Assembly (NCBI GenBank): GCA_030623125.1
Contig: JAUXMQ010000020.1
Coordinates: forward strand, 1 to 9,887
Direction: 5' to 3'
From: Acidimicrobiia bacterium
GTDB taxonomy: Bacteria; Actinomycetota; Acidimicrobiia; Spongiisociales; ZC4RG35
DNA length: 9,887 nucleotides
The position numbers and the translations under genes were made by a program. Below are positions 1 to 6,442 of this stretch, one piece after another (within the stretch, counting starts at the first letter, position 1; each line of letters opens with the position of its first letter). Under the pieces are notes generated by a model, which was given only the letters and a program-made list of their open reading frames with translations, was not told the origin of the DNA and made no database searches.

Positions 1-687
1 CGATATCAGGCCTCCGGCGAGTTGGACGTTTTCGACGAAATCGAGAACCGGATCCCAATAGGTAGTCCCTTCCGCTTCGAGAAGAACTATCGGGTGTAGA
101 TCGCTCTTGCCGGTCTGGATCAAAGTGAGCAGCTCAAATGCCTCGTCAAGGGTTCCGAACCCGCCGGGGAGGATCACAAATGCATGTGACTCTTTGACAA
201 ACCCGAGCTTTCGCGTGAAGAAGTATTTGAAATTGACGGTGCGTGCCTCGGACAGATAGGGGTTCGCTGCCGCTTCGAAGGGGAGACGGATGTTGACGCC
301 GTAAGACTTGTCGATACCCGCGCCACGATTGCCTGCCTCCATGATTCCCGGGCCGGCCCCGGTGATCACACCCCAACCATGATCGGTCATCAAACGGGCG
401 AACTCCACAGTCAACTCGTAGTTGGGATCGCCTTCACCAAGGCGCGCCGAGCCGTAGATGGTCACCTTGGGCTCGTCGTGACGTGAGAAGACGAGGTTGG
501 AGTAGCGGATCTCCTTCACCGCCGTATTGAGCAGCTTGAGGTCTCCCCGGGTGGCGCCGTCTCGATGCAACTTGAGTACAGTCGTGATCAGCTCTCCGAT
601 CAGGTCCTGGTTGTCGTTATCCGACGCGGCGGCGACCAACTGTCGAATGGTCTTCTCTAGTTCGGGATTGCCCAAGTCATAGGCCAT
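1..687 (-). CDS. LOG family Rossmann-fold protein (TIGR00730-like), C-terminus cut by window edge
   Basis: This is a probable nucleotide 5'-monophosphate phosphoribohydrolase of the LOG ('lysine decarboxylase-like') family, which in characterised members cleaves the N-glycosidic bond of cytokinin nucleotides or other NMPs in the cytoplasm. The visible 229 residues are open to the window edge. The diagnostic PGGFGTLDE motif (PGGxGTxxE, phosphate and catalytic loop) is at about 174-182. A first Rossmann strand with IYGSAR is at about 77-82, and TGAGPGIMEAGN at about 109-120. The first ~70 residues are an extra helical N-terminal segment, so this belongs to the longer type. The ATG at 687 is the only reasonable start; there is no Shine-Dalgarno site, but TACGTT lies 6 bases upstream, so the gene may have its own leaderless transcript. 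It follows the AAA+ gene on the same strand after 44 bases. Family assignment is secure; the physiological substrate is unknown. Confidence 0.93.
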   Translation of the reverse strand, partial: MAYDLGNPELEKTIRQLVAAASDNDNQDLIGELITTVLKLHRDGATRGDLKLLNTAVKEIRYSNLVFSRHDEPKVTIYGSARLGEGDPNYELTVEFARLMTDHGWGVITGAGPGIMEAGNRGAGIDKSYGVNIRLPFEAAANPYLSEARTVNFKYFFTRKLGFVKESHAFVILPGGFGTLDEAFELLTLIQTGKSDLHPIVLLEAEGTTYWDPVLDFVENVQLAGGLIS

Positions 688-693
688 GTCCGT

Positions 694-699
694 AACGTA
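694..699 (-). promoter_or_regulatory. Candidate -10 element for a leaderless LOG-gene transcript
   Basis: On the minus strand TACGTT sits 6 bases before the ATG at 687, the spacing expected if transcription starts at the start codon itself. No Shine-Dalgarno sequence is present in the 44-base gap after the upstream gene, and no clear -35 was found. It is supported by the same arrangement at four other starts in the window. Confidence 0.4.
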
Positions 700-731
700 C
701 TGTCCCGTCGCCGTACTCCGCGCCTCCGGTC

Positions 732-1721
732 CTAAAAGGGGGTTTTGGATGGGCCTTTTCGAACCACGGCGTTCCACACCGTCTCGTAGTGATCACGGTC
801 GTAGGCGTCTACCTGTGGGAGGACAAACTCATCCCAGGCCTTGCGCAACGGGTCGTCGCGGTCGGCGTAGACCAGCAGACCGGTGGGGATTCGATCGAGG
901 ACCGAGCGGAGCGACAGAGGTGTCTCCACACGAACACCGGTGTCCGACTCCTCGAAGGAGGCGTTGATCTCAATGGTGAGCCTGGCGATGGCCTCGACGT
1001 ATTCGTTCTTCAACTTGGGATAACGTCGCACCAGCATTGCCTTGACCTGGTCTTCTTCGGGAAACTTCTTCTCCCATATCACCCAGCGATCGGCGAAGGC
1101 CTTGTTGAGGGTCTGGGTGCCTGCGTAATCCCTGATGTCGGTGGGATTCATGGTGCCGAAGACTCGCACGTCGTCTCTCAACCGGACGGTCTCCCCGTTA
1201 GGAAGATCGAGCGCGGCGTAGCGGTCGAGAAGCCCGTGAAGGGCAAAAAGCGTCTCGGCGCCGGCCGCGTTCAGTTCGGAGAGGTTGAGCAGCGCCGGGC
1301 CACGGAGAGCACGGGTTATGTCGCCATCCTCCCAACGACTCTCGGTTCCACCCTTGCCGTCACCATGCAGATGGGTCGAGCCAATGAGCGTGACGTCGCG
1401 AACCTCGCCCGTGAGCGGGATCCGGAAGTAGGGGAGACCCATCGCGGCAGCGAACTGCTCGATGTCGTGGTCCTTGCCGGTTCCCATGTGCCCTCGAACC
1501 GCGACGTGGAGCGGCACCAGACCCTCGGCCTCGGCTCGGCGGGCCTGCTCGAGTTGGGCGAAGCGGTAGAGCATTCCGAGATCTATGTAGTGCGGGTCGG
1601 GTTCGGGCACCTTGCGGAGACGAAGTTCGACATCGGCCACGTTGTCGGGCATCTCGAACTTCTCGAGTTCTATGGGCCGCCCTTCGGCAGTCGGATCCTC
1701 GAAGATCACGGTTTCAGGCAC
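732..1721 (-). CDS. CobS/MoxR-like AAA+ ATPase with variant Walker A and B motifs
   Basis: This 329-residue cytoplasmic AAA+ protein is closest by eye to CobS, the ATPase subunit of aerobic cobaltochelatase, and to MoxR/CbbQ/NorQ ATPases that work with VWA partners. Seen directly: a Walker A-like GHMGTGKD at 77-84 followed by a CobS-like DIEQFAA; a Walker B-like LLNLSELN at 144-151; a sensor-1 GTMNP at 189-193; YAGTQTLN then ADRW with the presumed Arg finger R212; and a sensor-2-like LSLRS with R272. The Ser/Thr that normally follows the Walker A Lys is Asp (D84), and the Walker B Asp is Ser (S148), while K83, E149, N192 and R212 remain. ATP use may therefore be altered. The GTG start at 1721 has a strong Shine-Dalgarno (AAGGAGAA) 5 bases upstream, inside the end of the VWA gene, with an 8-base overlap. 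The two are almost certainly co-translated partners. No CobN is nearby, so a true cobaltochelatase role is doubtful. Confidence 0.88.
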   Translation of the reverse strand: MPETVIFEDPTAEGRPIELEKFEMPDNVADVELRLRKVPEPDPHYIDLGMLYRFAQLEQARRAEAEGLVPLHVAVRGHMGTGKDHDIEQFAAAMGLPYFRIPLTGEVRDVTLIGSTHLHGDGKGGTESRWEDGDITRALRGPALLNLSELNAAGAETLFALHGLLDRYAALDLPNGETVRLRDDVRVFGTMNPTDIRDYAGTQTLNKAFADRWVIWEKKFPEEDQVKAMLVRRYPKLKNEYVEAIARLTIEINASFEESDTGVRVETPLSLRSVLDRIPTGLLVYADRDDPLRKAWDEFVLPQVDAYDRDHYETVWNAVVRKGPSKTPF

Positions 1722-3801
1722 TTGACTTCTCCTTAACTAGAAACTGGGGTGTACGCGCCCACCAACTGTCCAAGCCGGACATTGCCAGGCCTCGTCGCAA
1801 GGCGCTCCGGGTGCCGTCGACCATCGCCTTGGTCAATTGGTCGGGCTCTTCCACTACCTCATGACGCTGGTAGGCGTCGTCGACTGTGTGGTCGCCAATG
1901 CCTATCCCTATGACGGTGGTGCCTCCGGCCTCAACGGACGAGACGGACTTGGCGAGAGAGTCCATCGATCCACGCGTCATGCCATCAGCGAGCACCATGA
2001 GAAGCCTGACGTCTGCGCCGAGACGTCCCATGCGCTCAGCGGCGTGAATGACATTGAACTCATCGACATTGGCGGCCCTCTCGAACAGGGACACGGGTGG
2101 TGCAGAGCCGCCACTGCGTCTTGCCGATGCGGCGGCCTTCCTTGGCTCAGCCGCTGTGAAGAAAAGGCCGGCCAAAGCGTGCTGGGCGTCGCGCCATCGC
2201 CGATCGAACGGCTTGACCATGTAGTGGTTCACTGTGCTTGTGAGTCTGTCGGCTGCGGTGCCCTGAGTCTGGCGAAGACCGGCGGTGGCGGCGGACCGAG
2301 CTCGTCGAAAGCTGTCTTCGGTGTCCTCTGGCTTGGCGGCGAAACCGCGGTTGAAGAGTGCGATCTCGAAGTCGATCTGGAGCTCGTCGCATAGTCGAGC
2401 CATGGTCCAGGCGCCGAGGAGGGCGGCAGGCATCGCCCATGATGTTCCCGGGCCGTGGCCGCGACCGGGGCTGAGCATCGACGCCGACGCGTCCACGAGA
2501 AGCGAAACCGCATAACGGCGTCTGGTCCTTGCCGCCCGTCGCTCGTACAGCCTCTGGTAGAGCCCGGCGCCAATGAAGAGGGCGGCGTGTGGAGAGACGT
2601 CGCCCTGGTCGAATCCGGAGCGGAGGCCACGTCGCTGGTTGGCGGCGAACAGGGGAAACAGCTCGCCGGAGACTTTGCGTTGGGCGACCCCCCAGCGTTT
2701 GGCCGCTGCCTCTATCGACTCCAGACCTTCCTTGCTGAAAGCACTGAAGGAGTGCGGGATGGCTGTCACCAGGAGCTTTCCACTCTGACCCGTCGGCAGG
2801 AACACTTCGGGTGCTTGGCTGACACGGAGCAGTTGATCGGTTGACTCGTCGCCGGCAATATCGGAAGCCCCTCTGCGATCGGACAGACCCGAACGGGATT
2901 CCGCGGCACGCTTGGTGTCCTGATATGAATCCGAGTCCGAGACGATGGGCGAAGTCAGACGGACAGCATCCACGCCGCTTGCAGCCTTTTCGGCATTCTC
3001 GTCCTCGGCCAGTTTGCGCTGAGATTTCGTCGCGGTGTCGGGTACTTCGGTGATGAGGCCGTGAGTGCGGGCGATCGCCTCGAGCTCGAGAGCGAGTTGG
3101 GCCACGTACCAGGGGTCTGTCGTCTCCGCGGCGAGACGGCAGTGCTCAGTTGCATCATCGATGGCCACAGCTGCCCGAGCCTCGAAGCGCCGTTCGAGCA
3201 CCTCGCGTTCGACGTAGCCGCCGGTGAGGAGGAAACATCCCAGGACAAACTGGCTGAGCGCTCCCGACTTGGAGATGGCCTGACTCAGTGATGACAGGTA
3301 GAGGTCCTCCAGGACGGACCTGGCGCCCGGGTACATCGAAAGACCCTGTGCCTCCTGGCGGCCGTCTTCGAGACTGAAGAAGATGATCTCCGCCACCGGT
3401 CTTTCGGTCCGCTCCAGAGCTGTCAGAAGGTCGATCTCAACACCCTCGGCAACGTCACCTTCGATGGGCCACCCGTCGGGGAGAGGTTTCATCTCATCGA
3501 GATTTGTGGAGACCAGGTGCATCACCTCGTGGAGAGCCGAGGCGAGGGCAACTTCGTCGGGCGTGACCGGAGCGTTGCGGTGGTAAGCGGCCTGGAAGAT
3601 CCGTGGGTCACAGACCACCTCGTCTGCTGAGGCGGCGCTCTCCGAGCCAAGACGCACCCGGAGGTTGGGGTTGTCCGAAAGACTCCGGGCAAGCCTGGTG
3701 ACCGCGGGGGCAACCCGCTGGTATCGGCTGACGACAGCCTCGATCGCTTTGTCCTCGGGACCGATGAGATCGGCAAGGAATGTCTGGTCACGTCCGCGCA
3801 T
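1714..3801 (-). CDS. CobT-like VWA-domain protein with an N-terminal HExxH metallopeptidase-like region
   Basis: This 695-residue protein is probably the VWA partner of the downstream AAA+ ATPase. The C-terminal part is a von Willebrand A fold: SLLVDASASM at 433-442 supplies a DxSxS MIDAS (D437, S439, S441), LMVLADG is at 601-607, and VIGIGIGDHT at 630-639. The final stretch (VVEEPDQLTKAM) resembles the CobT end. The N-terminal half contains HEVMH at 91-95 and, about 50 residues on, FFSLEDGRQE at 141-150; CobT-like proteins have a similar EdaRxE segment, and HExxH followed by E-D-x-R-x-E resembles gluzincin-type zinc sites. Residues about 255-330 are polar and charged, probably a flexible linker, and about 490-570 is an Ala/Arg-rich insert inside the VWA domain. 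There is no signal peptide, so it is cytoplasmic. The ATG at 3801 has GGCGG 5 bases upstream. Pair membership is well supported; the substrate and any peptidase activity are not known. Confidence 0.87.
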   Translation of the reverse strand: MRGRDQTFLADLIGPEDKAIEAVVSRYQRVAPAVTRLARSLSDNPNLRVRLGSESAASADEVVCDPRIFQAAYHRNAPVTPDEVALASALHEVMHLVSTNLDEMKPLPDGWPIEGDVAEGVEIDLLTALERTERPVAEIIFFSLEDGRQEAQGLSMYPGARSVLEDLYLSSLSQAISKSGALSQFVLGCFLLTGGYVEREVLERRFEARAAVAIDDATEHCRLAAETTDPWYVAQLALELEAIARTHGLITEVPDTATKSQRKLAEDENAEKAASGVDAVRLTSPIVSDSDSYQDTKRAAESRSGLSDRRGASDIAGDESTDQLLRVSQAPEVFLPTGQSGKLLVTAIPHSFSAFSKEGLESIEAAAKRWGVAQRKVSGELFPLFAANQRRGLRSGFDQGDVSPHAALFIGAGLYQRLYERRAARTRRRYAVSLLVDASASMLSPGRGHGPGTSWAMPAALLGAWTMARLCDELQIDFEIALFNRGFAAKPEDTEDSFRRARSAATAGLRQTQGTAADRLTSTVNHYMVKPFDRRWRDAQHALAGLFFTAAEPRKAAASARRSGGSAPPVSLFERAANVDEFNVIHAAERMGRLGADVRLLMVLADGMTRGSMDSLAKSVSSVEAGGTTVIGIGIGDHTVDDAYQRHEVVEEPDQLTKAMVDGTRSALRRGLAMSGLDSWWARTPQFLVKEKSSA
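1727..1734 (-). promoter_or_regulatory. Shine-Dalgarno site of the AAA+ ATPase gene
   Basis: AAGGAGAA on the minus strand lies 5 bases before the GTG at 1721, which fixes that start. The site is within the last codons of the VWA gene, so translation of the two genes is probably coupled. Confidence 0.75.
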
Positions 3802-3871
3802 TAGCCGCCAATTGTCTCATGCCGTGTCAAACCGAGACGAAAAGTGTTTCGGCGTTGGCGCTGTTCCGTAA

Positions 3872-3877
3872 TACGAT
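3872..3877 (+). promoter_or_regulatory. Candidate -10 element for a leaderless M16 peptidase transcript
   Basis: TACGAT, within TAATACGAT, ends 7 bases before the GTG at 3885. No Shine-Dalgarno sequence precedes that GTG, so transcription probably starts at or next to the start codon. The -35 is weak (TTCGGC at 18 bases spacing). The element lies in the 83-base divergent gap between the VWA and peptidase genes. Confidence 0.5.
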
Positions 3878-3884
3878 CCGGTCT

Positions 3885-5141
3885 GTGCACTACGACCTGA
3901 CCACCCTTCCCAACGGTCTCCGAGTGATTTCGGAGACGATGCCTTCATTGCGATCTGTAGCCCTTGGCTGTTGGATCGACACTGGTACCCGCGACGAAGA
4001 TACTCATGAACAGGGTGTCTCCCACTTCCTCGAGCATCTTCTCTTCAAGGGGTCCGACAAGCTCTCCGCCCGTGACGTGTCGGAGACCTTCGACGCGATA
4101 GGCGCAGAGTCCAATGCCTTCACGTCAAAGGAAGCCACCTGCTTCTGGACGCGGATCCTGGACCAGGAACTGACGACGGGGCTTGACGTTCTCTCCGAGA
4201 TCATCCAGCGCCCGGCCTTCCGCGAACATGAGATAGACGCCGAGCGCCACGTGGTGATCGAAGAGATCAACATGTACGAGGACGACCCCAACGACGTTGC
4301 TTTCGAGAACTTCACCACGGCGGTCTTCGCGGGCCATGTTCTCGAGGCCCCGGTCCTTGGCACAAGGGATTCGATCCTTGCCATGTCACGCGCCGACATC
4401 AATGGTTACTGGGGGCGTCGTTATGGCGCCGGGTCGATGGTGGTGGCCGCGGCAGGCTCGATCGATCATGGAACCCTTGTCGAGATGATCAGCGAACGTT
4501 TCGGCGACTGGTCAGGTGGCGGTGTCGATCATGCCCACAGCGATTTGGCCGGCCGACCTCGGATCAACTTGAAGCAGAAGGACACCGAGCAAGCTCACAT
4601 CGTGATGGGGGGTCCGGGATTGGATCGAATGGACGAGCGCCGATGGGCGTTTGATGTGCTCAACCACATCATGGGCTCCGGCATGTCGTCGCGTTTGTTC
4701 CGTGAGGTGCGCGAAGAGCGTGGCCTGGCGTATGCCATCTACGGGTTCAAGCTTTCGTTCGCCGACACCGGAGCCTGGGGTGTCTATGTGGGAACGACTC
4801 CCAGCCAGAAAGATACCGCCCTGAACCTGATTCGCGAAGAACTATCGAAGGTTGTTGACTCCGGCATCACACCCGAAGAGCTCGAACGCTCCAAAGGGTC
4901 GGCGAGAGGTGGGTTGGCTCTGTCTCTCGAGGACGCCAACAGCCGGATGGTGCGGTTGGGAAGGGACGAGTTGGCAGGGATGCCTCATCTCTCGGTCGAC
5001 GAGAGACTGGAGAAGCTGGAGGCGATCACTCTCGAGGACGTGCAGTCGGTGGCGGTCGACCTATACGGCGCCGACACCCGGATGATCGGAGCGGTCGGCC
5101 CCTTCGACCACTCGGACCTGGAGCCGTATCTCGCGGTCTAG
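3885..5141 (+). CDS. M16 family zinc peptidase (PepR/processing-peptidase type)
   Basis: This is a single-unit M16B metallopeptidase of 418 residues, similar in size and layout to mycobacterial PepR and to mitochondrial processing peptidase beta-like proteins; the likely role is cleavage of peptides or unfolded proteins. The inverted zinc motif HFLEH is at 47-51 (H47, E50, H51), with the third ligand expected in VIEEINMYED at about 124-133. The N-terminal LPNGLRV and the C-terminal SSRLFREVREERGLAYAIYGF, the R/Y substrate-binding region, are both present, so catalytic and binding halves are intact. A longer in-frame ORF reaches an ATG at 3780, but its extra 35 residues overlap the start of the divergent VWA gene and do not look like the family. 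GTG 3885, giving VHYDLTTLPNGLRV, fits the usual N-terminus and the -10 upstream. There is no signal peptide. It converges on the gene ending at 5138, sharing the CTAG at the stops. Confidence 0.94.
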   Translation: MHYDLTTLPNGLRVISETMPSLRSVALGCWIDTGTRDEDTHEQGVSHFLEHLLFKGSDKLSARDVSETFDAIGAESNAFTSKEATCFWTRILDQELTTGLDVLSEIIQRPAFREHEIDAERHVVIEEINMYEDDPNDVAFENFTTAVFAGHVLEAPVLGTRDSILAMSRADINGYWGRRYGAGSMVVAAAGSIDHGTLVEMISERFGDWSGGGVDHAHSDLAGRPRINLKQKDTEQAHIVMGGPGLDRMDERRWAFDVLNHIMGSGMSSRLFREVREERGLAYAIYGFKLSFADTGAWGVYVGTTPSQKDTALNLIREELSKVVDSGITPEELERSKGSARGGLALSLEDANSRMVRLGRDELAGMPHLSVDERLEKLEAITLEDVQSVAVDLYGADTRMIGAVGPFDHSDLEPYLAV

Positions 5142-5488
5142 CCGGAGACGTCGAAAATGGCTGACATCGGCTTCTCGCCGAAGTCGATGACACCTGCCAA
5201 TCCGTTCTCCGGATTGGCGATCATCAAGGCGCCGCCGAGGTCGTGACCGTCGACATTGGAGGGCCAGCCGAGCACCGTGTAGCCGGTGACGGTCCCCGAA
5301 ATCGCGGACCAGAGCAGCGTCTTCTGCCCCTGAACCAGATCGATGATCATCTCGGCACCACCAACGGCCTCGAGGTCCGAGCCCGGTGACGAAGCCTGGA
5401 AGAGGACGGTCGTGGAAAAGGCGGCGGCCACTGTGAGTAGACCGGCCAGCCCGATGCCCACGAGACGGACAGTGATTGTGTTCGACAT
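5138..5488 (-). CDS. Hypothetical small secreted or membrane-anchored protein
   Basis: I do not recognise the family of this 116-residue protein. The N-terminus has a hydrophobic segment at about 8-30 after R8, consistent with a signal peptide or single membrane anchor, leaving about 85 extracytoplasmic residues. That part is rich in Gly and small hydrophobics (GGAEMIIDLV, GGALMIANPENG) and has no Cys and no motif I can name. The ATG at 5488 has only a weak purine-rich leader, so the start is probable rather than certain. It lies 32 bases downstream of the membrane-protein gene on the same strand and is probably co-transcribed with it. Its last codons hold two strong inverted repeats, and its TAG stop overlaps the M16 stop in a CTAG palindrome. 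Coding is likely, since the frame is open and the hydrophobic N-terminus is well formed. Confidence 0.65.
   Translation of the reverse strand: MSNTITVRLVGIGLAGLLTVAAAFSTTVLFQASSPGSDLEAVGGAEMIIDLVQGQKTLLWSAISGTVTGYTVLGWPSNVDGHDLGGALMIANPENGLAGVIDFGEKPMSAIFDVSG
5162..5192 (+). terminator. Stem-loop 1 past the M16 peptidase stop (possible 3'-end or terminator structure)
   Basis: CATCGGCTTC (5165-5174) pairs with GAAGTCGATG (5180-5189) around a TCGCC loop, giving 10 pairs including one G-U (5170/5184). An extra TG/CA pairing follows beyond an A-A mismatch. The G-U pair is allowed only in plus-strand RNA; on the minus strand it would be C-A, so the structure suits the peptidase mRNA. There is no U tract. 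Confidence 0.45.
5195..5219 (+). terminator. Stem-loop 2 past the M16 peptidase stop
   Basis: GCCAATCCG (5196-5204) and CGGATTGGC (5210-5218) form a perfect 9-pair stem with a TTCTC loop, extended by a U-G pair in plus-strand RNA. It begins a few bases after stem-loop 1. No U tract follows (GATCATCAAGG), so classic intrinsic termination is uncertain. The same bases encode the ANPENGLA stretch of the opposing gene. Confidence 0.5.
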
Positions 5489-5520
5489 TCACCGCTCACG
5501 GTAAGTGACGGCGAGGAAAT

Positions 5521-5919
5521 CTAAACGGCTATTTCCACGAACTGCGAAAGGACTAGTCCGTAGATGAGAGCCAGGATGATTAGTACCAGGCTGACGCCGA
5601 GGACTCCCCGGGACCGGCGCCCAGCCCATCGGGCCGAGCCGAATCCGATAACCACCCAGAGTGTCACATCGAGTGGCCACGCCAACCACAACCCGCCAAA
5701 AGCTACGCCCAGGACGGCCGATAGAGGCCCACCGGCGTACAGAAGTGTCAGACCGAGCGTCTGACAGAGGCTCTCGCAGGACTCGCTGTTGATCAATGAG
5801 AGGCCGATGACCATGAACACCACGGCAAAGCCGAGTAGGAACGTCGTCGCTATGGCTGCATTACGACAGCCCGAGGGTTCTTTGGTGTCGACCACGACGG
5901 CCGATCGTAAGTGTGTCAC
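5521..5919 (-). CDS. Hypothetical multi-spanning membrane protein
   Basis: This 132-residue protein is of unrecognised family. After a ~20-residue polar N-terminus there are about four hydrophobic segments: about 22-43 (IATTFLLGFAVVFMVIGLSL), about 55-75, about 79-95 and about 106-126. A short loop after the first helix carries a CxxxC pair (C48, C52), and an Arg-rich loop (ARWAGRRSRG, about 96-105) precedes the last helix. The positive-inside rule would place that loop in the cytoplasm and the Cys pair outside. The GTG at 5919 is the longest start; its upstream AGGCAGT is only a weak Shine-Dalgarno, and no alternative is better. It is divergent from the gene at 5974 across 54 bases and precedes the 5488 gene by 32 bases. 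No function is inferred. Confidence 0.65.
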   Translation of the reverse strand: MTHLRSAVVVDTKEPSGCRNAAIATTFLLGFAVVFMVIGLSLINSESCESLCQTLGLTLLYAGGPLSAVLGVAFGGLWLAWPLDVTLWVVIGFGSARWAGRRSRGVLGVSLVLIILALIYGLVLSQFVEIAV

Positions 5920-5961
5920 TGCCTAATGAGAACGAGCGGCTAACTTGCCGGTTCAAGATTC

Positions 5962-5968
5962 GGAGGAG
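5962..5968 (+). promoter_or_regulatory. Strong Shine-Dalgarno site for the DUF2269-like gene
   Basis: GGAGGAG sits 5 bases before the ATG at 5974, fixing the start. A TAACTT hexamer at 5941-5946 is a possible -10 giving a short leader, but no good -35 was seen. The contrast with the leaderless-type starts elsewhere is useful. Confidence 0.7.
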
Positions 5969-5973
5969 AGCCC

Positions 5974-6426
5974 ATGGAACTACGCGACATAATGCTTGTC
6001 ATACATATAGCCAGTGCCGGTGTTTGGCTCGGTGCCAACGTCATTCAGGCCGTCGTCCCCGGTTTGGCCGCCCGGCAAGGAGTCGAGGTTGTCGCTGGTT
6101 GGTACCGGGTGGCGGGGCAGCTCAGCAAGAGGTTGTACATGCCGGCTTCGATCCTGATTCTCGTCACCGGGATAGTCATGGTCCTTCAGGATGATTCATT
6201 TGGTTTTGGCAGTCTTTTCGTCACCATCGGTTTCGGGATGATCGTGATCGGAGCGCTGCTGGGGATCTTTGTGTTCGACCCTGGCTCAGAGGCCGTCGCC
6301 GAGGCCGTCGAATCGGGAGACCGATCCCGGATCAAGGCCGCCACTGCCCGGATCGCCACCTTTGGGACCGTCGACACATTGCTGCTGCTGTTCACCATGA
6401 CAGCGATGGTCCTACGCTGGTCCTGA
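5974..6426 (+). CDS. Small integral membrane protein (DUF2269/CopD-like)
   Basis: This 150-residue protein has four predicted membrane helices at about 5-27, 55-72, 79-101 and 128-147. The first helix carries IHIASAGVWLGAN (10-22), a His with a downstream Trp-x-Gly that resembles DUF2269 and CopD/YckC-like small membrane proteins, where the His could bind haem or metal. That resemblance is by eye and the function is not established. A charged loop (FDPGSEAVAEAVESGDRSRIK, about 101-121) links the last two helices. The ATG is fixed by a strong GGAGGAG. The stop is 16 bases before the next gene on the same strand, so the two may be transcribed together, although the next gene also has its own -10-like element. 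Confidence 0.78.
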   Translation: MELRDIMLVIHIASAGVWLGANVIQAVVPGLAARQGVEVVAGWYRVAGQLSKRLYMPASILILVTGIVMVLQDDSFGFGSLFVTIGFGMIVIGALLGIFVFDPGSEAVAEAVESGDRSRIKAATARIATFGTVDTLLLLFTMTAMVLRWS

Positions 6427-6430
6427 CACA

Positions 6431-6436
6431 TACCAT
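6431..6436 (+). promoter_or_regulatory. Candidate -10 element for a leaderless transcript of the lipoprotein gene
   Basis: TACCAT lies 6 bases before the GTG at 6443, in the 16-base gap after the preceding stop. The only purine-rich sequence (GGCGGG) directly abuts the start codon, too close to act as a normal Shine-Dalgarno. No clear -35 is present, so read-through from upstream is an alternative. Confidence 0.35.
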
Positions 6437-6442
6437 GGCGGG

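Noticed and set aside
789..1736. Long plus-strand ORF of 315 codons opposite the AAA+ gene
   Set aside because: It is an antisense shadow of a gene with clear AAA+ motifs and a strong Shine-Dalgarno; its translation has no recognisable domain.
3838..3851. CGAAA-AGTG-TTTCG inverted repeat in the divergent gap
   Set aside because: Only 5-base arms; too weak alone to call an operator.
3780..3884. Upstream ATG extension of the M16 peptidase
   Set aside because: Adds 35 residues not typical of the family and overlaps the start of the divergent gene; GTG 3885 matches the family N-terminus and the -10 position.
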